Shown here: piece after piece, positions 14,001-26,000 of the stretch
Layout: every line of letters begins with the position of its first letter
Position numbering within the stretch: position 1 is the first letter of the stretch
Assembly: GCA_037349105.1 (NCBI GenBank)
Contig: JAYJMM010000037.1
Coordinates: forward strand, 2,976,001 to 3,040,000
DNA length: 64,000 nucleotides
Source of the DNA: Limnomonas spitsbergensis
Taxonomy: Eukaryota > Chlorophyta > Chlorophyceae > Chlamydomonadales
Direction: 5' to 3'
Program-made: the position numbers and the translations under genes
Notes under the pieces: generated by a model
What the model was told of the DNA's origin: nothing
Databases searched by the model: none
The model's input: the letters and a program-made list of their open reading frames with translations, nothing else

Positions 14001-17000
14001 GGGTGGGCATGCTCATGGAACCGATATGGTTTGCTCATGCATGCGTTTCTGTTTCCTCTTCTGCTGCAGGTGGTATTGGGTGGGCATGCTCATGCAACCG
14101 ATATGGTTTGCTCATGCATGCGTTTCTGTTTCCTCCTCTGCTGCAGGCGGTATTGGGTGGGCATGCTCATGCAACCGAGATGGTTTGCTAATGCATGTGT
14201 TTCTGTTTCCTCTTCTGCTGCAGGTGGTATTGGGTGGGCATGCTCATGCAACCGATATGGTTTGCTAATGCATGCGTTTCTGTTTCCTCTTCTGCTGCAG
14301 GTGGTATTGGGTGGGCCTGCTCATGCAACCGAGATGGTTTGCTAATACATGCGTTTCTGTTTCCTCCTCTGCTGCAGGTGGTATTGGGTGGGCCTGCTCA
14401 TGCAACCGAGATGGTTTGCTAATACATGCGTTTCTGTTTCCTCTTCTGCTGCAGGTGGTATTGGGTGGGCCTGCTCATGCAACCGAGATGGTTTGCTAAT
14501 GCATGTGTTTATGTTTCCTCTTCTGCTGCAGGTGGTATTGGGAGGGCATGTTCATGCAACCGAGATGGTTTGCTCATGCATGCGTTTCTGTTTCCTCTTC
14601 TGCTGCAGGTGGTATTGGGTGGGCATGCTCATGGAACCGAGATGGTTTGCTAATGCATGCGTTTCTGTTTCCTCTTCTGCTGCAGGTGGTATTGGGTGGG
14701 CATGCTCATGCAACCGATATGGTTTGCTCATGCATGCATTTCTGTTTCCTCCTCTGCTGCAGGTGGTATTGGGTGGGCATGCTCATGCAACCGAGATGGT
14801 TTGCTAATGCATGTGTTTCTGTTTCCTCTTCTGCTGCAGGTGGTATTGGGTGGGCATGCTCATGCAACCGAGATGGTTTGCTAATGTTTGTGTTTCTGTT
14901 TCCTCTTCTGCTGCAGGTGGTATTGGGTGGGCATGCTCATGGAACCGATATGGTTTGCTCATGCATGCGTTTCTGTTTCCTCTTCTGCTGCAGGTGGTAT
15001 TGGGTGGGCATGCTCATGCAACCGATATGGTTTGCTCATGCATGCGTTTCTGTTTCCTCCTCTGCTGCAGGCGGTATTGGGTGGGCATGCTCATGCAACC
15101 GAGATGGTTTGCTAATGCATGTGTTTCTGTTTCCTCTTCTGCTGCAGGTGGTATTGGGTGGGCATGCTCATGCAACCGATATGGTTTGCTAATGCATGCG
15201 TTTCTGTTTCCTCTTCTGCTGCAGGTGGTATTGGGTGGGCCTGCTCATGCAACCGAGATGGTTTGCTAATACATGCGTTTCTGTTTCCTCCTCTGCTGCA
15301 GGTGGTATTGGGTGGGCCTGCTCATGCAACCGAGATGGTTTGCTAATACATGCGTTTCTGTTTCCTCTTCTGCTGCAGGTGGTATTGGGTGGGCCTGCTC
15401 ATGCAACCGAGATGGTTTGCTAATGCATGTGTTTATGTTTCCTCTTCTGCTGCAGGTGGTATTGGGAGGGCATGTTCATGCAACCGAGATGGTTTGCTCA
15501 TGCATGCGTTTCTGTTTCCTCTTCTGCTGCAGGTGGTATTGGGTGGGCATGCTCATGGAACCGAGATGGTTTGCTAATGCATGCGTTTCTGTTTCCTCTT
15601 CTGCTGCAGGTGGTATTGGGTGGGCATGCTCATGCAACCGATATGGTTTGCTCATGCATGCATTTCTGTTTCCTCCTCTGCTGCAGGTGGTATTGGGTGG
15701 GCATGCTCATGCAACCGAGATGGTTTGCTAATGCATGTGTTTCTGTTTCCTCTTCTGCTGCAGGTGGTATTGGGTGGGCCTGCTCATGCAACCGAGATGG
15801 TTTGCTAATGCATGCGTTTCTGTTTCCTCTTCTGCTGCAGGTGGTATTGGGTGGGCCTGCTCATGCAACCGAGATGGTTTGCTAATGCATGCGTTTCTGT
15901 TTCCTCCTCTGCTGCAGGTGGTATTGGGTGGGCCTGCTCATGCAACCGAGATGGTTTGCTAATACATGCGTTTTTGTTTCCTCTTCTGCTGCAGGTGGTA
16001 TTGGGTGGGCCTGCTCATGCAACCGAGATGGTTTGCTAATGCATGTGTTTCTGTTGCCTCTTCTGCTGCAGGTGGTATTGGGTGGGCATGCTCATGCAAC
16101 CGAGATGGTTTGCTAATGCATGCATTTCGGTTTCCTCTTCTGCTGCAGGTGGTATTGGGTGGGCATGCTCATGCAACCGAGATGGTTTGCTAATACATGC
16201 GTTTCTGTTTCCTCCTCTGCTGCAGGTGGTATTGGGTGGGCCTGCTCATGCAACCGAGATGGTTTGCTCATGCATGCGTTTCTGTTTCCTCTTCTGCTGC
16301 AGGTGGTATTGGGTGGGCCTGCTCATGGAACCGAGATGGTTTGCTAATGCATGCGTTTCTGTTTCCTCTTCTGCTGCAGGTGGTATTGGGTGGGCATGCT
16401 CATGCAACCGATATGGTTTGCTCATGCATGTGTTTCTGTTTCCTCTTCTGCTGCAGGTGGTATTGGGTGGGCATGCTCATGCAACCGAGATGGTTTGCTA
16501 ATGTATGTGTTTCTGTTTCCTCTTCTGCTGCAGGTGGTATTGGGTGGGCATGCTCATGCAACCGATATGGTTTGCTAATGTATGTGTTTCTGTTTCCTCT
16601 TCTGCTGCAGGTGGTATTGGGTGGGCATGCTCATGCAACCGAGATGGTTTGCTAATGTTTGTGTTTCTGTTTCCTCTTCTGCTGCAGGTGGTATTGGGTG
16701 GGCATGCTCATGGAACCGATATGGTTTGCTCATGCATGCGTTTCTGTTTCCTCTTCTGCTGCAGGTGGTATTGGGTGGGCATGCTCATGCAACCGATATG
16801 GTTTGCTCATGCATGCGTTTCTGTTTCCTCCTCTGCTGCAGGCGGTATTGGGTGGGCATGCTCATGCAACCGAGATGGTTTGCTAATGCATGTGTTTCTG
16901 TTTCCTCTTCTGCTGCAGGTGGTATTGGGTGGGCATGCTCATGCAACCGATATGGTTTGCTAATGCATGCGTTTCTGTTTCCTCTTCTGCTGCAGGTGGT

Positions 17001-20000
17001 ATTGGGTGGGCCTGCTCATGCAACCGAGATGGTTTGCTAATACATGCGTTTCTGTTTCCTCCTCTGCTGCAGGTGGTATTGGGTGGGCCTGCTCATGCAA
17101 CCGAGATGGTTTGCTAATACATGCGTTTCTGTTTCCTCTTCTGCTGCAGGTGGTATTGGGTGGGCCTGCTCATGCAACCGAGATGGTTTGCTAATGCATG
17201 TGTTTATGTTTCCTCTTCTGCTGCAGGTGGTATTGGGAGGGCATGTTCATGCAACCGAGATGGTTTGCTCATGCATGCGTTTCTGTTTCCTCTTCTGCTG
17301 CAGGTGGTATTGGGTGGGCATGCTCATGGAACCGAGATGGTTTGCTAATGCATGCGTTTCTGTTTCCTCTTCTGCTGCAGGTGGTATTGGGTGGGCATGC
17401 TCATGCAACCGATATGGTTTGCTCATGCATGCATTTCTGTTTCCTCCTCTGCTGCAGGTGGTATTGGGTGGGCATGCTCATGCAACCGAGATGGTTTGCT
17501 AATGCATGTGTTTCTGTTTCCTCTTCTGCTGCAGGTGGTATTGGGTGGGCATGCTCATGCAACCGAGATGGTTTGCTAATGCAAGCGTTTCTGTTTCCTC
17601 TTCTGCTGCAGGTGGTATTGGGTGGGCCTGCTCATGCAACCGAGATGGTCTGCTAATGCATGCGTTTCTGTTTCCTCCTCTGCTGCAGGTGGTATTGGGT
17701 GGGCCTGCTCATGCAACCGAGATGGTTTGCTAATACATGCGTTTTTGTTTCCTCTTCTGCTGCAGGTGGTATTGGGTGGGCCTGCTCATGCAACCGAGAT
17801 GGTTTGCTAATGCATGTGTTTCTGTTGCCTCTTCTGCTGCAGGTGGTATTTGGTGGGCATGCTCATGCAACCGAGATGGTTTGCTAATGCATGCATTTCG
17901 GTTTCCTCTTCTGCTGCAGGTGGTATTGGGTGGGCATGCTCATGCAACCGAGATGGTTTGCTAATACATGCGTTTCTGTTTCCTCCTCTGCTGCAGGTGG
18001 TATTGGGTGGGCCTGCTCATGCAACCGATATGGTTTGCTCATGCATGCGTTTCTGTTTCCTCTTCTGCTGCAGGTGGTATTGGGTGGGCCTGCTCATGGA
18101 ACCGAGATGGTTTGCTAATGCATGCGTTTCTGTTTCCTCTTCTGCTGCAGGTGGTATTGGGTGGGCATGCTCATGCAACCGATATGGTTTGCTCATGCAT
18201 GTGTTTCTGTTTCCTCTTCTGCTGCAGGTGGTATTGGGTGGGCATGCTCATGCAACCGAGATGGTTTGTTAATGTATGTGTTTCTGTTTCCTCTTCTGCT
18301 GCAGGTGGTATTGGGTGGGCCTGCTCATGCAACCGAGATGGTTTGTTAATGTATGTGTTTCTGTTTCCTCTTCTGCTGCAGGTGGTATTGGGTGGGCCTG
18401 CTCATGCAACCGAGATGGTTTGCTAATGTATGCGTTTCTGTTTCCTCCTCTGCTGCAGGTGGTATGGGTGGGCCTGCTCATGCAACCGAGATGGTTTGCT
18501 AATGCATGCGTTTCTGTTTCCTCTTCTGCTGCAGGTGGTATTGGGTGGGCATGCTCATGCAACCGAGATGGTTTGCTAATACATGCGTTTCTGTTTCCTC
18601 TTCTGCTGCAGGTGGTATTGGGTGGGCATGCTCATGGAACCGATATGGTTTGCTCATGCATGCGTTTCTGTTTCCTCCTCTGCTGCAGTTGGTATGGGTG
18701 GGCCTGCTCATGCAACCGAGATGGTTTGCTAATGCATGCGTTTCTGTTTCCTCCTGCTGCAGGTGGTATTGGGTGGGCCTGCTCATGCAACCGAGATGGT
18801 TTGCTAATGTATGTGTTTCTGTTTCCTCTTCTGCTGCAGGTGGTATTGGGTGGGCATGCTCATGCAACCGATATGGTTTGCTCATGCATGCGTTTCTGTT
18901 TCCACCTCTGCTGCAGGTGGTATGGGTGGGCCTGCTCATGCAACCGAGATGGTTTGCTAATGCATGCGTTTCTGTTTCCTCTTCTGCTGCAGGTGGTATT
19001 GGGTGGGCCTGCTCATGGAACCGAGATGGTTTGCTAATGCATGCGTTTCTGTTTCCTCTTCTGCTGCAGGTGGTATTGGGTGGGCATGCTCATGCAACCG
19101 AGATGGTTTGCTCATGCATGTGTTTCTGTTTCCTCTTCTGCTGCAGGTGGTATTGGGTGGGCATGCTCATGCAACCGAGATGGTTTGTTAATGTATGTGT
19201 TTCTGTTTCCTCTTCTGCTGCAGGTGGTATTGGGTGGGCCTGCTCATGCAACCGAGATGGTTTGTTAATGTATGTGTTTCTGTTTCCTCTTCTGCTGCAG
19301 GTGGTATTGGGTGGGCCTGCTCATGCAACCGAGATGGTTTGCTAATGTATGCGTTTCTGTTTCCTCCTCTGCTGCAGGTGGTATGGGTGGGCCTGCTCAT
19401 GCAACCGAGATGGTTTGCTAATGCATGCGTTTCTGTTTCCTCTTCTGCTGCAGGTGGTATTGGGTGGGCATGCTCATGCAACCGAGATGGTTTGCTAATA
19501 CATGCGTTTCTGTTTCCTCTTCTGCTGCAGGTGGTATTGGGTGGGCATGCTCATGGAACCGATATGGTTTGCTCATGCATGCGTTTCTGTTTCCTCCTCT
19601 GCTGCAGTTGGTATGGGTGGGCCTGCTCATGCAACCGAGATGGTTTGCTAATGCATGCGTTTCTGTTTCCTCCTGCTGCAGGTGGTATTGGGTGGGCCTG
19701 CTCATGCAACCGAGATGGTTTGCTAATGTATGTGTTTCTGTTTCCTCTTCTGCTGCAGGTGGTATTGGGTGGGCATGCTCATGCAACCGATATGGTTTGC
19801 TCATGCATGCGTTTCTGTTTCCACCTCTGCTGCAGGTGGTATGGGTGGGCCTGCTCATGCAACCGAGATGGTTTGCTAATGCATGCGTTTCTGTTTCCTC
19901 TTCTGCTGCAGGTGGTATTGGGTGGGCATGCTCATGCAACCGATATGGTTTGCTCATGCATGTGTTTCTGTTTCCTCTTCTGCTGCAGGTGGTATTGGGT

Positions 20001-23000
20001 GGGCATGCTCATGCAACCGAGATGGTTTGTTAATGTATGTGTTTCTGTTTCCTCTTCTGCTGCAGGTGGTATTGGGTGGGCCTGCTCATGCAACCGAGAT
20101 GGTTTGTTAATGTATGTGTTTCTGTTTCCTCTTCTGCTGCAGGTGGTATTGGGTGGGCCTGCTCATGCAACCGAGATGGTTTGCTAATGTATGCGTTTCT
20201 GTTTCCTCCTCTGCTGCAGGTGGTATGGGTGGGCCTGCTCATGCAACCGAGATGGTTTGCTAATGCATGCGTTTCTGTTTCCTCCTCCTGCTGCAGGTGG
20301 TATTGGGTGGGCATGCTCATGCAACCGAGATGGTTTGCTAATACATGCGTTTCTGTTTCCTCTTCTGCTGCAGGTGGTATTGGGTGGGCATGCTCATGGA
20401 ACCGATATGGTTTGCTCATGCATGCGTTTCTGTTTCCTCCTCTGCTGCAGTTGGTATGGGTGGGCCTGCTCATGCAACCGAGATGGTTTGCTAATGCATG
20501 CGTTTCTGTTTCCTCCTGCTGCAGGTGGTATTGGGTGGGCCTGCTCATGCAACCGAGATGGTTTGCTAATGTATGTGTTTCTGTTTCCTCTTCTGCTGCA
20601 GGTGGTATTGGGTGGGCATGCTCATGCAACCGATATGGTTTGCTCATGCATGCGTTTCTGTTTCCACCTCTGCTGCAGGTGGTATGGGTGGGCCTGCTCA
20701 TGCAACCGAGATGGTTTGCTAATGCATGCGTTTCTGTTTCCTCTTCTGCTGCAGGTGGTATTGGGTGGGCCTGCTCATGGAACCGAGATGGTTTGCTAAT
20801 GCATGCGTTTCTGTTTCCTCTTCTGCTGCAGGTGGTATTGGGTGGGCATGCTCATGCAACCGATATGGTTTGCTCATGCATGTGTTTCTGTTTCCTCTTC
20901 TGCTGCAGGTGGTATTGGGTGGGCATGCTCATGCAACCGAGATGGTTTGTTAATGTATGTGTTTCTGTTTCCTCTTCTGCTGCAGGTGGTATTGGGTGGG
21001 CCTGCTCATGCAACCGAGATGGTTTGTTAATGTATGTGTTTCTGTTTCCTCTTCTGCTGCAGGTGGTATTGGGTGGGCCTGCTCATGCAACCGAGATGGT
21101 TTGCTAATGTATGCGTTTCTGTTTCCTCCTCTGCTGCAGGTGGTATGGGTGGGCCTGCTCATGCAACCGAGATGGTTTGCTAATGCATGCGTTTCTGTTT
21201 CCTCCTGCTGCAGGTGGTATTGGGTGGGCATGCTCATGCAACCGAGATGGTTTGCTAATACATGCGTTTCTGTTTCCTCTTCTGCTGCAGGTGGTATTGG
21301 GTGGGCATGCTCATGGAACCGATATGGTTTGCTCATGCATGCGTTTCTGTTTCCTCCTCTGCTGCAGTTGGTATGGGTGGGCCTGCTCATGCAACCGAGA
21401 TGGTTTGCTAATGCATGCGTTTCTGTTTCCTCCTGCTGCAGGTGGTATTGGGTGGGCCTGCTCATGCAACCGAGATGGTTTGCTAATGTATGTGTTTCTG
21501 TTTCCTCTTCTGCTGCAGGTGGTATTGGGTGGGCATGCTCATGCAACCGAGATGGTTTGCTAATGCATGCGTTTCTGTTTCCTCCTGCTGCAGGTGGTAT
21601 TGGGTGGGCCTGCTCATGCAACCGAGATGGTTTGCTAATGTATGTGTTTCTGTTTCCTCTTCTGCTGCAGGTGGTATTGGGTGGGCATGCTCATGCAACC
21701 GAGATGGTTTGCTAATGCATGCGTTTCTGTTTCCTCTTCTGCTGCAGGTGGTATTGGGTGGGCATGCTCATGCAACCGAGATGGTTTGCTAATGCATGCG
21801 TTTCTGTTTCCTTTTGCTGCAGGTGGTATGGGTGGACCTGCTTACCCGTCGTGAGTTTGAACAGGGCTTTGGCAGCCACACGCCCATGTACACCGGGCAG
21901 ACCAAGTGCGTACGGTACTACATGAACTTCCCGCGGGCGCTGGCGCTACAGAAGCAGGTGTGTACAAGGGGGGAGGGGGGGAGGGGGGGAGGGTGTGTGT
22001 GGGGGGGTACTTTTTAGATTTGGGATTTTAAACTGAATTCGAGTGTTTTGTTACAGGTGCTTCTGCGGGAGGGCCACGCATTTGATGCCCAGAACCGGCC
22101 CATCCCGTGTGGGAGTCCGGAGCAGGTGGATGGGATCAAGGCTGCGTCAACGGCAGAGGACATGTATCAGGTGAGGGGAGGAAAGGCGGGGGGGATCTGC
22201 TGGGTGAGAGGGGAGGGGGGGATATACCAGGTGGGAGGAGGAGAGGGGGGGTGAGAGGACATGTACTGGTTGAAAGGAGGGCAGGAGGGGGGATGGACAT
22301 GTATCAGGGTGTAGAAAGAGGCAGGGGAGTGAGAGGACATGTCATAATTTAAAGGAGGGCAGGAAGGGGGTGGACATGTATCAGGGGGAGGACGGCTGGG
22401 GGGAGGAGGATAATAGGCAGGGGGGTGGTGTAGGGGAAGGGGGGAAGCGGAGGGGGGGGGGGGGGGGGGCTGGGAGGAAGCAGGCAGGAGAGGGTGAACC
22501 GCGGTGTCTCTCATGGTCGGCTGGGTAGCTCTCTCGGTTGGGCAGTTACGGTTCTTATGCAGGCAGGCACGCAGGGACAATCAGCGTTCATTCCTCTGTG
22601 GACCATCTCCCCCAGTAATTGTGTGGTGCATTGTTTCAGATTCGATGCCGGCTGATAGTCCTTCTACATAGCAGCCTGTTGGCCTCCCTCCCCTATTAGA
22701 TCCTGACCCTTACCCTCTGACTCTGACTCTTCCTCTGACCCCTCCCCCATAACTCCCCCACCCCCCACTCTCCCCCCCTGACTCCCACCCCTGAACCTCC
22801 CTCCCGAACCTTCCCCCCCTGACCCCCCTCCCTTGAATTTCCCTATTCGACCCTCTCTTGCCTTGCCCTATCGCAGGTGATCGGCATTGATAGCTGGGTG
22901 GTGGTGCCCATCAACAGCATCCACCGGCCCGGGCAGACGATGGAGGGCACCCGGCTCACACTAGTCAAGGTGAGCTTGAGACTCAGCTGGATTTATTTGT

Positions 23001-26000
23001 CCGTGCCCAAATCACCTTGCCTTATCAAACCCTGTTCCTGCTTGTCTGTGCTGCGTCTCCATGTCGGGCCCTGAACCCTGAACTCTGAACCTGTCCGCAG
23101 CCCCCCAGCGTGTGATGTGTGGGAGTTCTGCATCCGCACTCCAGACCCTAAACCTTCCACACACCAAACCCACAACCCACAACCCAAAACCTGCAGTGCC
23201 CCAGCCAGCTGGATGCGTACACCGTCTGACTTCCAGCTTGACGATTATTGAGTTCAACATCCGCACCCTCAATCATTCACCCTCAACCTGGCCCCGCGCC
23301 CAAAACACTAGACCGCAGTCCCCCGACCAGCCGTGTCTACCCAGTTCAGCATTTGCATCCTAAGTCTTGAATCCTGAACCCGCAGCCTCACCAGTGTTTC
23401 TTTTTTCCGTGACTCAGCTATATGTCAGCTACATGTCAGCTACACGTTGGCCTCTGGCTTGAGGCCCCATTTGCCGAGAGCCCTGCTGCTTTGGTCACCG
23501 GTCAAAGGCTGGTCCTGGTTTGTTCCCAATCGGGTCTTTGCCGGACGTGGGGTGGCCTGCCCAATGTGGACTTGTAGCAAGAAAAGACACGCTGAGCCTC
23601 CCAGCTAGCCCGTGGTCAGCATCCGCATCCTAGACCTTGCACCCTTCCCTCTGCACCTGCAGTCTCCCAATCAGCCGGATGCGTACGAGTTCAGCATCCG
23701 CACCCCGGTGACTCCCCCGCGCTGGAAGGAGTTTGATGCTGAGCTTGAGGCGGCTTTTGAGGCGGTCCTGCAGGCCTTGGTGGACGGTGCGTACGTGGGT
23801 TCAATTGGAGGACGGCAGCGTTACTTGTAATATACCTGATAGCTGCGTTTCAGCTTTGGTGGACCAGTCCTGATGCAGCGTGCATCTTTTTGTCCGGCCG
23901 CCGCTATAGGCCGATCAAGGTTTGGTCCACATTGGCCCAGTAGTGGTGTGACATTCTGCTGTCCAGAAGCTGTGTTATTACTGAACTTAAGCTGAAGAAC
24001 TCTAAATCGCTCCCCCACCACCACTTTTCCCCTTCTTTGCAGACGATCTGCCCCGGGCCGCCCCCCTCATCCTCAACTATGCCTACTACTGGTACAACTT
24101 CATGCCCCTAGCGCGAGGCACAGCAGCGTGCGGCTACGCCACTCTGCTCTCACTCTTCTGGGCTGCGGGCATGCCCGTCACGGCGGCCATTCCCAAGGGG
24201 ATCCAGGTGGGACCATGTTGGGAGTGCTGCTTCCCTTTGCTGCTGGAGGCGGGGGAGGGGCGTGGGGGGCAGTGAGGAGTGAGCAGGGGGAAGTGGCCTA
24301 GTGAGAGGTGGGTGGTGGTTGGGGGATGGGCCAGGAGTTCCAGGTGGGGCTTTTGAGGAGGGGAGAAGTGTTATATTTTGCGTGGCTCCGCAACAGCTCA
24401 GCTGCAGTTCACGGAAGTATTGGCCATCTGCCGGTGGCCTCAGACAATGCCTGTCATCAGTGCTTACTTTTGTGCGCATCAGCCCACTTATGGGGAGGCG
24501 GCCACCTCTGGAACCATGGGGATCAAATCTGGATTGGCCTACGCCAAGCCACTGATCTCAGTGTACCTAGGTTGCCTGTTGTATGCCACGTTGCAGCTGA
24601 AGTAGAGTGGAAGCGGCCTTTAATTAACGGCGTCTGTCATTCTGCTTGTGTAGCCTGCCGTAGGCCGGCCCAGGTTTGGTCCCTATATGGCTTTTTGAAG
24701 CCTTGGGATGTTCTGACAAAGGTGGCCTTGTAGCCAAGAAGTCTCTGGCAGTTTCACATGGCCCCTGCCCTCTTGTCTAGCCTCTCTTGAAGCCCTGCGC
24801 CCCTCAGCAGGCACGTCCTGAAAAAGAAATTGCCTTCGTTCGTATAAGGGACAGCAGGTTATAGCAGGTTTCAAAGCTCCGGTCTGTTCCCGTTTGTCAG
24901 CCTAATTTGTCTTGCGCTGCTGTGCGGACAAGGGTCTCATATTCCTCTTAGCGCCTCCTGAGAGGTGTAGGACGAGAAAAGGTCAAAACAAAACATATAC
25001 CGTACATCCTTCCACACCCTACCAGCCCCACGCGACTGAGCGTTTAGCAGGGCCATGCGGGTCTGCACCTTAATTAATCACTAACCACGATGCGCCCTCC
25101 CACACACGCTGATTTTTTGTTCATTACAGGTGGACTGGGAGGCCATTTTGAGCCAGCACCCCGATGACTTCGCAAAGACTGTAGGCAGTTGGCTATACCC
25201 CCCTCAAGCGCGGGGACAGCCAGCTACTGAGGCATCCATGAAGGTGAGCGTGTCCGTTGAGGAGACATTTTCGAAGGAGGCCTAAAGGCACAGGCGCGTT
25301 CAAGGGGAATGGCTGGGTGAGGGCAAAGCTGATACAATAGTGTGAATGATGTGAACAGTACATGCGTAAGAGAGCGTGGCTGGGGTGAGGGTTGGGTGAG
25401 GGTGAGGGTTGGGGAGGGGGGTGCAAGGAGGCTGATCAGTAGGGCCTCGCATCACCTGTTGCTTTTGTTCGTTTTGAGAGGTGAAATGTCATTGACCTGT
25501 CGCTAAGTGTAGACTTGTCCCCATTGTTCCGCCGTACTCTGTACTGTGCTGCTGCTGAATGGCATGAGCTAGCTGCCGTATGACCCTTTTACTACCCGTC
25601 TCGGCTGCGCTTTTTGTCATCCACCCCATTTGGATCTTGCGGTGTGCTGTTGTGGTATTGGTAGACAGTCTCATGGCCAGGCTTGAGGAAGACGTGCAGG
25701 GGAAATCTGCAACTCGAACAGATGCCGGGAAACAGGGAGGGAGGATAGATGGTTTGCCTCAAAGTGTGTGTGGCTATGGTCCTTTTATTGCACACCATAT
25801 CAACTTGGCGGGGCGGCCAACACTGGCTCGATGGGGACCAAACCTTGACAGACCTATGATGGTTGGTTTAAGCAGCTGGGCCTGCAACACCAGGCCCACA
25901 GGGCCGCGGGCTGTGATGTAGCTGATTGTAGCTGAAGGACTCTAAAATAATCTGTGTGGTGTAATGGTGTATGATGCCCTGTTGTAGGACTACCTCAATC

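Noticed and set aside
11500..21800. Dozens of 75- to 356-codon ORFs across the 77-bp satellite on both strands
   Set aside because: They are periodic by-products of the repeat; they change frame each unit, lack exon context, and the gene model skips the region as an intron.
11452..21822. A CRISPR array
   Set aside because: Units are contiguous with no unique spacers, and the context is a eukaryotic intron.
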